A DNA stretch of 64,000 nt from Aromatoleum petrolei (GTDB lineage: Bacteria > Pseudomonadota > Gammaproteobacteria > Burkholderiales > Rhodocyclaceae): contig NZ_CP059560.1 of the NCBI RefSeq assembly GCF_017894385.1, forward strand, positions 4,472,501 through 4,536,500, read 5' to 3'. Positions 35,401 through 42,307 of this stretch are shown here, piece after piece. Position 1 is the first letter of the stretch; each line of letters starts with the position of its first letter. Both the position numbers and the translations under genes were made by a program. The notes below the pieces were generated by a model, which saw only the letters and a program-made list of their open reading frames with translations, ran no database searches and was not told where the DNA came from.

Positions 35401-38040
35401 ATGGAATTCCCGAAAATCACGCGCCGCACTTTCCTCAAAGTCAGCGCCGGCACCACCGCGGCAGCGGCCACCGCACCGCGCCTGCTGCACGCGATGGAGA
35501 ATGAACTCGGCGGCAAGGATTTCGATCCGGTGAATGCCGCCGAGCGCAAGGCCATCCCCATCAACTGCCACGTCTGCAACATCCAGGACGGGGCCATCGC
35601 CTACGTCGAGAATGACCGGGTGGTGAAGCTCGAAGGCAATCCGGAACACGTGTCCACCCGCGGTCGACTGTGCGCCAAGGGCAACTCGGGCATGTGGTAT
35701 AGCTACGACCCGGACCGCATCCTGTATCCGCTGCGGCGGGTTGGCGCACGCGGTGAAGGCAAGTGGAAGCGGATCACGTGGGACGAGGCACTCGCGGAAG
35801 TCGCGGAGAAGCTCGACGCCGCGCTGAAGGAGGATCCCAACACGATTATGATGAAGTACGGGCGCAACCGCACCGGCGGCACGCTCGATCGCTTCATGCA
35901 GACGCTGGGCTCGGCCACGGTCGTGAACCACACCTCGGTGTGTGAATCCTCGAAGAAGGTCGGCATGGAACCGACCTGGGGGCCGGACATCGAGACGCCC
36001 GATTTTGCTAACGCGAAATACGTGCTGAACTTCGGCTCGAACGTGCTGGAGGCGGCCTACTTCCACAACCCGCTGTCGCAGCGCGTGACCGAAGGGCGCA
36101 TCGACAACCAGATGAAGATCGTCACCTTCGACGTGCGGCTGTCGAACACGGCGGGCTTCTCGGACGAGTGGATTCCGGTGTTTCCGGCGACCGACGGCGC
36201 GGTGGCGCTGGCGATCGGCCACGTCATCCTGCGCGAAAACCTGCAGGACAGCGATTTCATCAACACCTGGACCAACGTCACGGTCGATGAGCTGAAGGCG
36301 CACTACGCGCAGTACACGCCGGAATGGGCGTCGAAGATTTCCGGCGTGCCGGTCGAGACCATCGAGCGCATCGCGCGCGAGTTCGCGACGACGAAGCCCG
36401 CGACCCTGTTCACCTATCGCGGTCCGGCCAAGCACCTGTACGGCTCGTACAACGAGAAGGCCTGCATGATGCTGCCGATCATGACCGGCAACGTCGAGCG
36501 TCGTGGCGGCTACTGCCTGCCGCGTGGCATGGGCTGGCCGCAGCCGGAGCCGCAGCCGGGCAAGCCGGCGAAGGCGTCCTACCTGTCGCACCCGCCGGAC
36601 TATCCGCTCGCGGCGCACAAGGTCAGCCACCTCGTACCGTTCTGGATCGCCGAAGGGAAGCAGAAGATCAATGTCTACTTTACCTACCAGGACAATCCCG
36701 TCTACACGAACCCGGGATCGGCGGCCGTGTGGGGCAAGCTGTTCAGGGACGAAAAGCTCATTCCCTTCCTCGTCTCGATGAGCCCCTTCATGGGCGAGGA
36801 GACGGCGCTGGCGGATCTGATCCTGCCCGACTGCCCCTATCTCGAACGCTGGGAACCCGAGTCGATGCCGAACTCGTTGTGGCCGTGGCTGGGCATCCGC
36901 CAGCCGGTGCACAAGTCGCTGGGCGAATCGCGCGAGAACCGCGTGCTGCTGCGCGACATCATCTGGAAGCTCGACCCGGACGGCTCGCGCGGCATGAAGA
37001 AGTTCTGGGACTTCAAGGACGGCGAGGACTACATGCGCCATCACTTCGACAACTTGCCGGGGCTCAAGGAAGCCGGCGGGCTGGACTTCCTCAAGAAGCA
37101 TGGCGTGTGGCCGATCTACGGCAAGCTCGACCCGCGCACCGGCAAGGTCACCGACAAGACCGGACGCGAGATCCAGGCCGAGTACGGGCTGTTCCGCAAG
37201 GAGCTGTCGGCTGCGGACATGGAAGGCGCGATGGTCGATGCGCACGGGCTGATCACGAAGAACGGCAAGGCCATCGGCATCCGCCGCAATGGGAAGAACA
37301 ATGTCGGCTTCCCGACCGGCAACCGCCTGATCAACGTGCGGGTCGACGAATGGGCCGAGTATGGCTTCAACCCGATGCCGACCTTCAAGCGCATCCCGTG
37401 GCACGAGACGATGCAGGACGACGAGATGATCCTGTCGACCTTCAAGCTCAACGTGCACAAGCAGTCGCGCACCGCGGCGGTGAAGTGGCTCGCGGAGATC
37501 GCCCACAGCAACCCGGCGTGGATGAACCCGGAAACGGCGAAGAAGCTGGGCGTGAAGACGGGTGATCTGGTGCGCATCGAAAGCGCGGTCGGCTACCTTG
37601 TGACCAAGGCCTACGTGACCGAGGGCATCCACCCGAAGGTGGTGTCGATCCCGACCGGCTTCGGCCACTGGGAATACGGCCGGCTGGCGACGCTGAGGCT
37701 CAAGGATCGCAAGGGTGAGGCGAGCCACGGTGCCGACGATCCCGACCTCGACAACGTCTGGTGGGACGACAAGGGCGTTCATCCCAACAACATCATCCCG
37801 GTGGTCGCGGACCCGATCGGCGGTTCGCAGGGCTGGTTCGACACCGTCGTGAAGGTGACCAAGGCGGGGCCCAACGACAAGTACGGCGATACCCGGGGCG
37901 ACTGGGACAAGCACGTGGCGGCCTTCAAGGAAACCATGCGCTACGCCTACACCGGCGACCTTCACCGCAAGATGCACCCGGAGATGGCGTCGTGGGGCGG
38001 GCCGGAGAGCGTCAAGGGCAAGGCCCCGGGCGGTCATTGA
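35401..38040 (+). CDS. Tat-exported molybdopterin oxidoreductase, catalytic subunit (Arx/Srd/Ttr/Phs-related, substrate unknown)
   Basis: An 879-residue DMSO-reductase family enzyme. A Tat signal (TRRTFLK at residues 7-13) sends it to the periplasm. The N-terminal Fe-S motif is C56-x2-C59-x3-D63-x27-C91, so Asp stands where the third Cys is usual. The probable Mo ligand is Cys181 in NHTSVCESS, which puts it with the Cys-ligated group. The pocket segment before it reads KYGRNRTGG; I recall RGRY in ArrA and GRGWG in ArxA at this place, and neither is present. The C-terminal pterin domain (GVKTGDLVRIESAVGYL) is intact. It could reduce or oxidise an As, Se or S oxyanion. The adjacent ars operon favours arsenic, but the sequence does not decide. 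Confidence 0.9.
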   Translation: MEFPKITRRTFLKVSAGTTAAAATAPRLLHAMENELGGKDFDPVNAAERKAIPINCHVCNIQDGAIAYVENDRVVKLEGNPEHVSTRGRLCAKGNSGMWYSYDPDRILYPLRRVGARGEGKWKRITWDEALAEVAEKLDAALKEDPNTIMMKYGRNRTGGTLDRFMQTLGSATVVNHTSVCESSKKVGMEPTWGPDIETPDFANAKYVLNFGSNVLEAAYFHNPLSQRVTEGRIDNQMKIVTFDVRLSNTAGFSDEWIPVFPATDGAVALAIGHVILRENLQDSDFINTWTNVTVDELKAHYAQYTPEWASKISGVPVETIERIAREFATTKPATLFTYRGPAKHLYGSYNEKACMMLPIMTGNVERRGGYCLPRGMGWPQPEPQPGKPAKASYLSHPPDYPLAAHKVSHLVPFWIAEGKQKINVYFTYQDNPVYTNPGSAAVWGKLFRDEKLIPFLVSMSPFMGEETALADLILPDCPYLERWEPESMPNSLWPWLGIRQPVHKSLGESRENRVLLRDIIWKLDPDGSRGMKKFWDFKDGEDYMRHHFDNLPGLKEAGGLDFLKKHGVWPIYGKLDPRTGKVTDKTGREIQAEYGLFRKELSAADMEGAMVDAHGLITKNGKAIGIRRNGKNNVGFPTGNRLINVRVDEWAEYGFNPMPTFKRIPWHETMQDDEMILSTFKLNVHKQSRTAAVKWLAEIAHSNPAWMNPETAKKLGVKTGDLVRIESAVGYLVTKAYVTEGIHPKVVSIPTGFGHWEYGRLATLRLKDRKGEASHGADDPDLDNVWWDDKGVHPNNIIPVVADPIGGSQGWFDTVVKVTKAGPNDKYGDTRGDWDKHVAAFKETMRYAYTGDLHRKMHPEMASWGGPESVKGKAPGGH

Positions 38041-38077
38041 CGCGTGTCGCCGGCCAGCCCGGTGAAAGGGAAAACCG

Positions 38078-38096
38078 GCCCGCAGCGGATGCGGGC
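38078..38096 (+). other. Stem-loop between catalytic and chaperone genes
   Basis: GCCCGC and GCGGGC form a six-base-pair stem around AGCGGAT, extendable on both sides with one mismatch. It lies in the only sizeable gap (76 bases) among the four core genes. No T tract follows, so it more likely tunes mRNA stability or partial read-through than terminates. Confidence 0.45.
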
Positions 38097-38116
38097 TGGA
38101 GGATAAGGGAGACGCA

Positions 38117-38962
38117 ATGCTGAAAACCATGTTCGCCCTCGACGAAGCCCCCTCGCGGAGCGCGGTGCCCGCGCGCGTCCCGACAACGGAGGAGTTGCGC
38201 GACGAATGCCTCGCGCGAGCGGGGGTCTATCGGCTTCTGTCCGCGGCCTTCATCGAAGAGCCCGGTCGGGAATTCCTCGCCGCGCTACGACAACCCGACG
38301 CGCTGGCCTCCCTCGCCGAGGCCGGCCTTGCGTTCGACGACGATTTCACCGCGAGCGACCTCGGCGCACTGGTTGAGCGCCTCGCCTGCGAGTACACGAC
38401 CCTGTTTGCAGCGTCGGGCGGTTTTCCGCCGGTCGAATCGGTACGCCTGACCGGGCGCTACAAGCAGGAGCCGCATTTCCAGGTCGGCCGGATCTACGCA
38501 CGCTGCGGATTTGTGATCGGCAGGGGGCGCTTCGAGATCTTTCCCGATCAGCTTGGCGCCGAACTGCTGTTCGTTGCGGAGCTGCTGGAACGCGGCGTGC
38601 AGGCCATCGACGCCGGCGACACGGCCGAATTCACGCGTCTGGAACGCGAGATCAAACGCTTCTGGACGCTGCATTTGGGACGTTGGGTGCGCGGCTACGG
38701 GCGACTGCTCGAACGGGCGGCCGAGCATTCCTTCTATCGCGAGATGGGGCGTTTTCTCAGCGGCTTCGCCGACGAGGAGATCGCTGCGATGCGCCTGCGC
38801 ATCGAGGATCTCGACCAGGCCCGCGTGGTCGTGCCGAAACGCGAAATCCGGGTCGAGTTCAATCCGGATGAGCCGGTGTGCAACGGCTGTGGGTCCGCTC
38901 CGGACGCGGGAGCCGGCACTCGCCCGGTCGCGACGGTTCATCCCCTGCAAGATCTGCGTTGA
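38117..38962 (+). CDS. TorD/DmsD-family molybdoenzyme chaperone
   Basis: A 281-residue cytoplasmic chaperone. The all-helical TorD fold is suggested by LARAGVYRLLSAAFIEEPG at the N-terminus, ACEYTTLFAASGGFPPVESV (the E-Y-T-x-L-F element) and DQLGAELLFVAELLERG. Such proteins bind the Tat signal of their partner and hold it for cofactor insertion. The protein is longer than usual (about 200-220 residues): a C-terminal tail of some 50 residues holds EPVCNGCGSAP, a possible metal-binding CxxC. AAGGGAGA precedes the ATG. It follows the catalytic gene and is its obvious client-specific chaperone. Confidence 0.88.
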   Translation: MLKTMFALDEAPSRSAVPARVPTTEELRDECLARAGVYRLLSAAFIEEPGREFLAALRQPDALASLAEAGLAFDDDFTASDLGALVERLACEYTTLFAASGGFPPVESVRLTGRYKQEPHFQVGRIYARCGFVIGRGRFEIFPDQLGAELLFVAELLERGVQAIDAGDTAEFTRLEREIKRFWTLHLGRWVRGYGRLLERAAEHSFYREMGRFLSGFADEEIAAMRLRIEDLDQARVVVPKREIRVEFNPDEPVCNGCGSAPDAGAGTRPVATVHPLQDLR

Positions 38963-38981
38963 GCGCACCGGAGACGCCATC

Positions 38982-39431
38982 ATGCTGCTTGACCTGCAAT
39001 CCCGCCCCATCCTGCCGCCGGATCGTCAGGTGCTGTCGGAACTCGACTGGAGCGAAATCGCCGCGCTGTGGAATGGCAACGAACTGAGCGCGCTGCACGA
39101 CCTCCTTAACGCGCGCTGGTCACGGCTGATCCGCAACAGCGTGCTCGGTGCCGCCGACCCCGAGGCGGAGTTCCTGCAGGGGTTGGCTTTTGCGGCGCTG
39201 GCATTGTTCTTCACCCAGCACCGCAACCAGGAAGGCGCGCTGATCCTGCTCGACGACGCAGTGTTTGCCTTGGGCAAGTACCGGCCGCGTTTTCTCGGCG
39301 TGCAGGTCGAGCCGATCGTCGGCTGCCTGCAGGAGATGCGCCCGCTAATAGCGTCGCTGCCGGCTGACGGCGAGAACCCGTCCTTCCCCTTCGTGTACGC
39401 GAAGTTCGAGTACGACCGGGCGGCGCCATGA
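38982..39431 (+). CDS. DUF309-like helical protein
   Basis: A 149-residue soluble protein of unknown role. It has the pattern of the DUF309 family: LHDLLNARW near the front, then EFLQGLAFAALALFFTQHRNQEGALILLDDA and ALGKYRPRFLGVQVEPIV. In better-known DUF309 proteins the first motif is HE-x2-E-x2-W; here it is LHDLLNARW, so a possible metal-site Glu is changed. It starts 19 bases after the chaperone and overlaps the next gene by four bases, placing it firmly in the oxidoreductase operon. A helper role in maturation is an inference from position. Confidence 0.65.
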   Translation: MLLDLQSRPILPPDRQVLSELDWSEIAALWNGNELSALHDLLNARWSRLIRNSVLGAADPEAEFLQGLAFAALALFFTQHRNQEGALILLDDAVFALGKYRPRFLGVQVEPIVGCLQEMRPLIASLPADGENPSFPFVYAKFEYDRAAP

Positions 39432-40120
39432 ACGTGCAATGGCGTTGCATCGCGGATTGTGCTGCGGCTCCGCCCGGAGTCGATCCGGCGGACGTCTTCG
39501 CCTTCGATGGCGAGGGGGGCGATGGCGAGCGCGGCGCGGTGGCGGGCGTCGTGCTGCGCACGGAAGGCGAGGCGCGTGCCCAGGCCTTGCTCGCGGCGGG
39601 TGTCGCCACGGTGTTTATCGGGGAGGCCGCCCTGCGCGATAGCGGGGTGGTCGAACGGCTCGCCGCGAAGTTCGGCGGGCGGGTTGGCGTTTATGTGCCG
39701 GCACGGCGGATGGAGATCGGCTGGTCCTTCGACACCACTTCGAACGCCGACTTCAGGGTCGTGACCCCCTCGCAGTGCGAGCCCTGTTGGGAGATCCTGC
39801 GCGCCGACGGCTCCCGCAGCGGCGTGAGGATGCAATGGTGGCTGGGCGAGATGATGAAGCGTGGCGCCGCGGCGGCCCTCGTGCAGGTCGACATCCGCGA
39901 CGACACCGACCTCAACCTGTGCGCCGGGCTCGTGGAGGATTTCGGCGAGCGTATCTGGCTCGGGCCGCTCGACGACCGCGACCCGGCGTTCGGCGACTGG
40001 ACGACCTACGGCCGGATCGAGCGGATTGCGCTGGCACCGACGCTGTTCGCACGCCGGGACAGCCTGCTTCCGGCCGTGACACCCGAGTGCGAAGTCGCCG
40101 CGAGCGGGGAGCCGGCATGA
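39428..40120 (+). CDS. HisA/HisF-like barrel protein of unknown function
   Basis: A 230-residue cytoplasmic protein. The middle reads like the second half of a HisA barrel: GVATVFIGEAALRDSGVVER, FGGRVGVYVPARRMEIGW, then AAALVQVDIRDDTDLNLCAG and ERIWLGPLDDRDP. HisA (a histidine-pathway isomerase) has these strand-loop patterns. Here the first strand lacks the catalytic Asp context (it reads WRCIADCAAA), so it is unlikely to be the biosynthetic enzyme. Five Cys residues are present. It overlaps both neighbours by four bases (ATGA), so it is coupled within the oxidoreductase operon. Sequence similarity is judged by eye. Confidence 0.5.
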   Translation: MNVQWRCIADCAAAPPGVDPADVFAFDGEGGDGERGAVAGVVLRTEGEARAQALLAAGVATVFIGEAALRDSGVVERLAAKFGGRVGVYVPARRMEIGWSFDTTSNADFRVVTPSQCEPCWEILRADGSRSGVRMQWWLGEMMKRGAAAALVQVDIRDDTDLNLCAGLVEDFGERIWLGPLDDRDPAFGDWTTYGRIERIALAPTLFARRDSLLPAVTPECEVAASGEPA

Positions 40121-40587
40121 CGCGTGCAGCCGGACGATTCGTGCGTGTGTTGTGCGTGTTCGCCGCGTTTGGCGTGGCGCCCGCGTGTCATGCCAGCGCA
40201 TCGCTCAGGAACGAAACGCAGCTGCAGTTCGCCCTGAGGTCGAGTCCGCCGTGCTGCGTCATCGATGGGCGTGCGGAGGCGCAACGGAAGGCCCATGCCT
40301 TGCCCGATGCGCTGGTCTACCGCAAGGATCTCAAGATCAATCCGGTGGCGACGGTGGTCGTGGTCGCGGACAGCGATGCACAGGCGCTCGCCATCGCCGA
40401 AGCGCTTGCCAGCGCGCATCCCGGCAAGACCGTGCTGGCGGTCGAAGGCGGCGTCGCGGCATGGGAGGCGGTCGTGCGCGCACTCGCCGCCGATCCGCCC
40501 GGCGGGCGGGCGCTCGACTTCGTCATCCCCAGCAACACCTGCGAGCACGGCGCGCCCTTGCAGCAGTTGCGGACGAGCCCGAAATGA
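40117..40587 (+). CDS. Exported rhodanese-like protein lacking the usual active-site Cys
   Basis: A 156-residue protein with a signal peptide (cleavage near CHASA at residue 26). The fold follows the rhodanese pattern: CCVIDGRAEAQRKAHALPDALVY for the first strand and helix, ATVVVVADSDAQALAIAEAL for the loop and helix, and KTVLAVEGGVAAWEAVV at the end. In active rhodaneses the loop after the second strand carries a Cys; here it is ADSDAQ. Other Cys residues (SPPCC and SNTCEHG) could bind a metal or form a disulfide. It lies between the HisA-like and ferredoxin genes, with overlaps on both sides. Confidence 0.62.
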   Translation: MTRAAGRFVRVLCVFAAFGVAPACHASASLRNETQLQFALRSSPPCCVIDGRAEAQRKAHALPDALVYRKDLKINPVATVVVVADSDAQALAIAEALASAHPGKTVLAVEGGVAAWEAVVRALAADPPGGRALDFVIPSNTCEHGAPLQQLRTSPK

Positions 40588-41693
40588 GCCTCGCCTATCC
40601 GCAATTCCGTTCCAGCCGGTGCACCCGCTACCGGTATCGCTACAGCGAATGCAGCCGCTGCGCGGACGCTTGCCCGCACGAGGCGATCACACTGTCCGAC
40701 GAAGGTGCGGCGCTCGACTCCACCCGCTGCCAAAACTGCGCGCTATGCGTCAGCGCGTGCCGCACCGGGGCATGGGAGAGCGAGGCCTTCAAGCCGATCG
40801 AACTGTTGCGGCAGGCAATCAAGCAGGAGACGTTCTCCTTCGCGTGCGCGCCCTCTGGCCTGTCGGCCGATGCGGTCGTGCCCTGCCTTGGCGCGATCGA
40901 CGCGGCGACGCTGGCCTATCTCGCCAAACGCAGGATTGCCGTCAGCCTGCACGGCACCGCCAATTGCGCGGATTGTGCGCACAACCCGCGCGGGGCAGCG
41001 CAACTGGCGCTCGATCTGGACGCCTGTGCGGTCCTGAGCGTGGCGGCGGAACCTGCGGAGCGCGGCCCCTGGCTCGCTCCGGTGCTCGCTGACGATCCTA
41101 CGGCCACGCCGCCGGGCGGGAAGGGCGGATTCGCCCCCTCGCGCCGGCAGCTCTTTCGTCGCCTGCTCGGCCGCGGCATGGACGAGATCGCGAGTGCCGC
41201 CGCGCCCGTCGAAGTCGCACCGCCGGTGCCGGACAAAGCCATCCGCGCCGGTGCCTGTGCGCTTCCCGAACAGCGTGAACTGCTGCAGATCGTGTGCGCG
41301 CGCAGTGACGAGCGCCCGTTCGAAGTGCCCGTGCACGAAGGGCTTCCCCTGATGGCGCTGGCGCTGCACCCTGGCTGCACCGTCTGCGAAGCCTGCTTCC
41401 GTGCATGCCCGACCGGCGCCATCCAGATCGAGGAGAGCCCCGCGGACTGGCAACTCAGGTTCGATGCCGACCGCTGCGTCGCGTGCGAGGTCTGTCTCGA
41501 AGTCTGCCAGCCACGGGTGCTCGACGCCGAACCGGTATTCGATGCGCGGCCGGAACAGCCCGCCCGCGTGCTGCACGCGCTGGCGAAACAACGCTGTGCG
41601 CGTTGCGACCGACACTTCGTCTCTGCCGAGCCTGAAGAAACGTGCCCGATCTGTCGCGACGACGAAGACGCGTTCGCGGCGATCTTCGGCTGA
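40584..41693 (+). CDS. Multi-cluster ferredoxin-type protein with C-terminal zinc-ribbon-like motif
   Basis: A 369-residue cytoplasmic protein. Two ferredoxin motifs near the N-terminus (CSRCADACPHEAI and CQNCALCVSACRTGA) are followed by a middle domain of about 170 residues with HGTANCADC. A second pair of motifs (CTVCEACFRACPTGAI and CVACEVCLEVCQPRV) suggests four [4Fe-4S] clusters. The tail KQRCARCDRHFV and ETCPICRDDEDAF adds a CxxC/CxxC rubredoxin- or ribbon-like unit. It resembles NapF/CooF-type accessory ferredoxins fused in tandem. No signal peptide is seen, so it may supply electrons for enzyme maturation or link to cytoplasmic donors. Overlap with the rhodanese-like gene is four bases. 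Confidence 0.75.
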   Translation: MSLAYPQFRSSRCTRYRYRYSECSRCADACPHEAITLSDEGAALDSTRCQNCALCVSACRTGAWESEAFKPIELLRQAIKQETFSFACAPSGLSADAVVPCLGAIDAATLAYLAKRRIAVSLHGTANCADCAHNPRGAAQLALDLDACAVLSVAAEPAERGPWLAPVLADDPTATPPGGKGGFAPSRRQLFRRLLGRGMDEIASAAAPVEVAPPVPDKAIRAGACALPEQRELLQIVCARSDERPFEVPVHEGLPLMALALHPGCTVCEACFRACPTGAIQIEESPADWQLRFDADRCVACEVCLEVCQPRVLDAEPVFDARPEQPARVLHALAKQRCARCDRHFVSAEPEETCPICRDDEDAFAAIFG

Positions 41694-41715
41694 TCACCGC
41701 GAGGAGAATCCGATC

Positions 41716-42108
41716 ATGGAATGGGAATTCACCGCCGAACAAGTCGTGAAGGGTGACGTCGATTATGGCCTCGAGCAGTTCAGGCGCGACCTTGGCGAGG
41801 AAGTGCGCTTGAACGTGGCCTCCGCAGACGAGCTGCAGCAACTGTGCGCGTACAACCTCATCTACGACATGTGCTACGCGCTGGCGACCGATCGCAAACT
41901 CGACGAATTTCTTGCCACCTATGCCTATGACCCACCGAGCTGCCAACTCCTGCGTGAGGTCGAGCCGCTGATGAGCGGCAACGTCGTGATGCTCGGCGCG
42001 ATCCTGCAGCGCATGATCATGGATGGGGTAGAGGCGGGCATGTCTCTCGAGCGTGCGATCGACGAGGCCGCCGCGCGGCATCAGGCGGCAGTTGCCGTCG
42101 CTGCCTGA
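41716..42108 (+). CDS. Small helical protein, unknown, end of the oxidoreductase operon
   Basis: A 130-residue acidic protein that I do not recognise. It appears fully helical (DELQQLCAYNLIYDMCYALA, AILQRMIMDGVEAGMSLERA). Three Cys residues are scattered and form no cluster motif. The GAGGAGAA ribosome site is strong. It begins 22 bases after the ferredoxin and is followed by a 199-base gap, so it probably closes the transcript. Position suggests a small assembly or regulatory partner of the complex, without direct evidence. Confidence 0.7.
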   Translation: MEWEFTAEQVVKGDVDYGLEQFRRDLGEEVRLNVASADELQQLCAYNLIYDMCYALATDRKLDEFLATYAYDPPSCQLLREVEPLMSGNVVMLGAILQRMIMDGVEAGMSLERAIDEAAARHQAAVAVAA

Positions 42109-42307
42109 ACGGCACAAGTCCAGGCAGCGTTTCGTTAGTTAGTTGGCATCGAAGGAGACTGATCGGCGCAATAATGAAATTCACGCTGATCGCTACCTCG
42201 TCTCTGATCTGCTGCCGGGCGTTCCGCCTGCCGTCGCGGCCGTGCCGGAAGGGCTGCAGGCGGTGCTCGTATTGGAGCCGGGGCCACTGCGTGCCAAGGA
42301 GCATGTC

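Noticed and set aside
35401..38040. Naming the catalytic subunit arxA outright
   Set aside because: The neighbourhood (ars operon, XSR regulation) supports it, but the GRGWG-type motif I associate with ArxA is absent and gene order is B-C-A-D. The symbol was left empty.
34615..38130. A 1171-residue minus-strand open frame opposite the molybdoenzyme genes
   Set aside because: It lies antisense to three clearly coding genes. Its composition (Arg, His, Val-Leu-Asp rich) is what high-GC third-position bias produces on the opposite strand.
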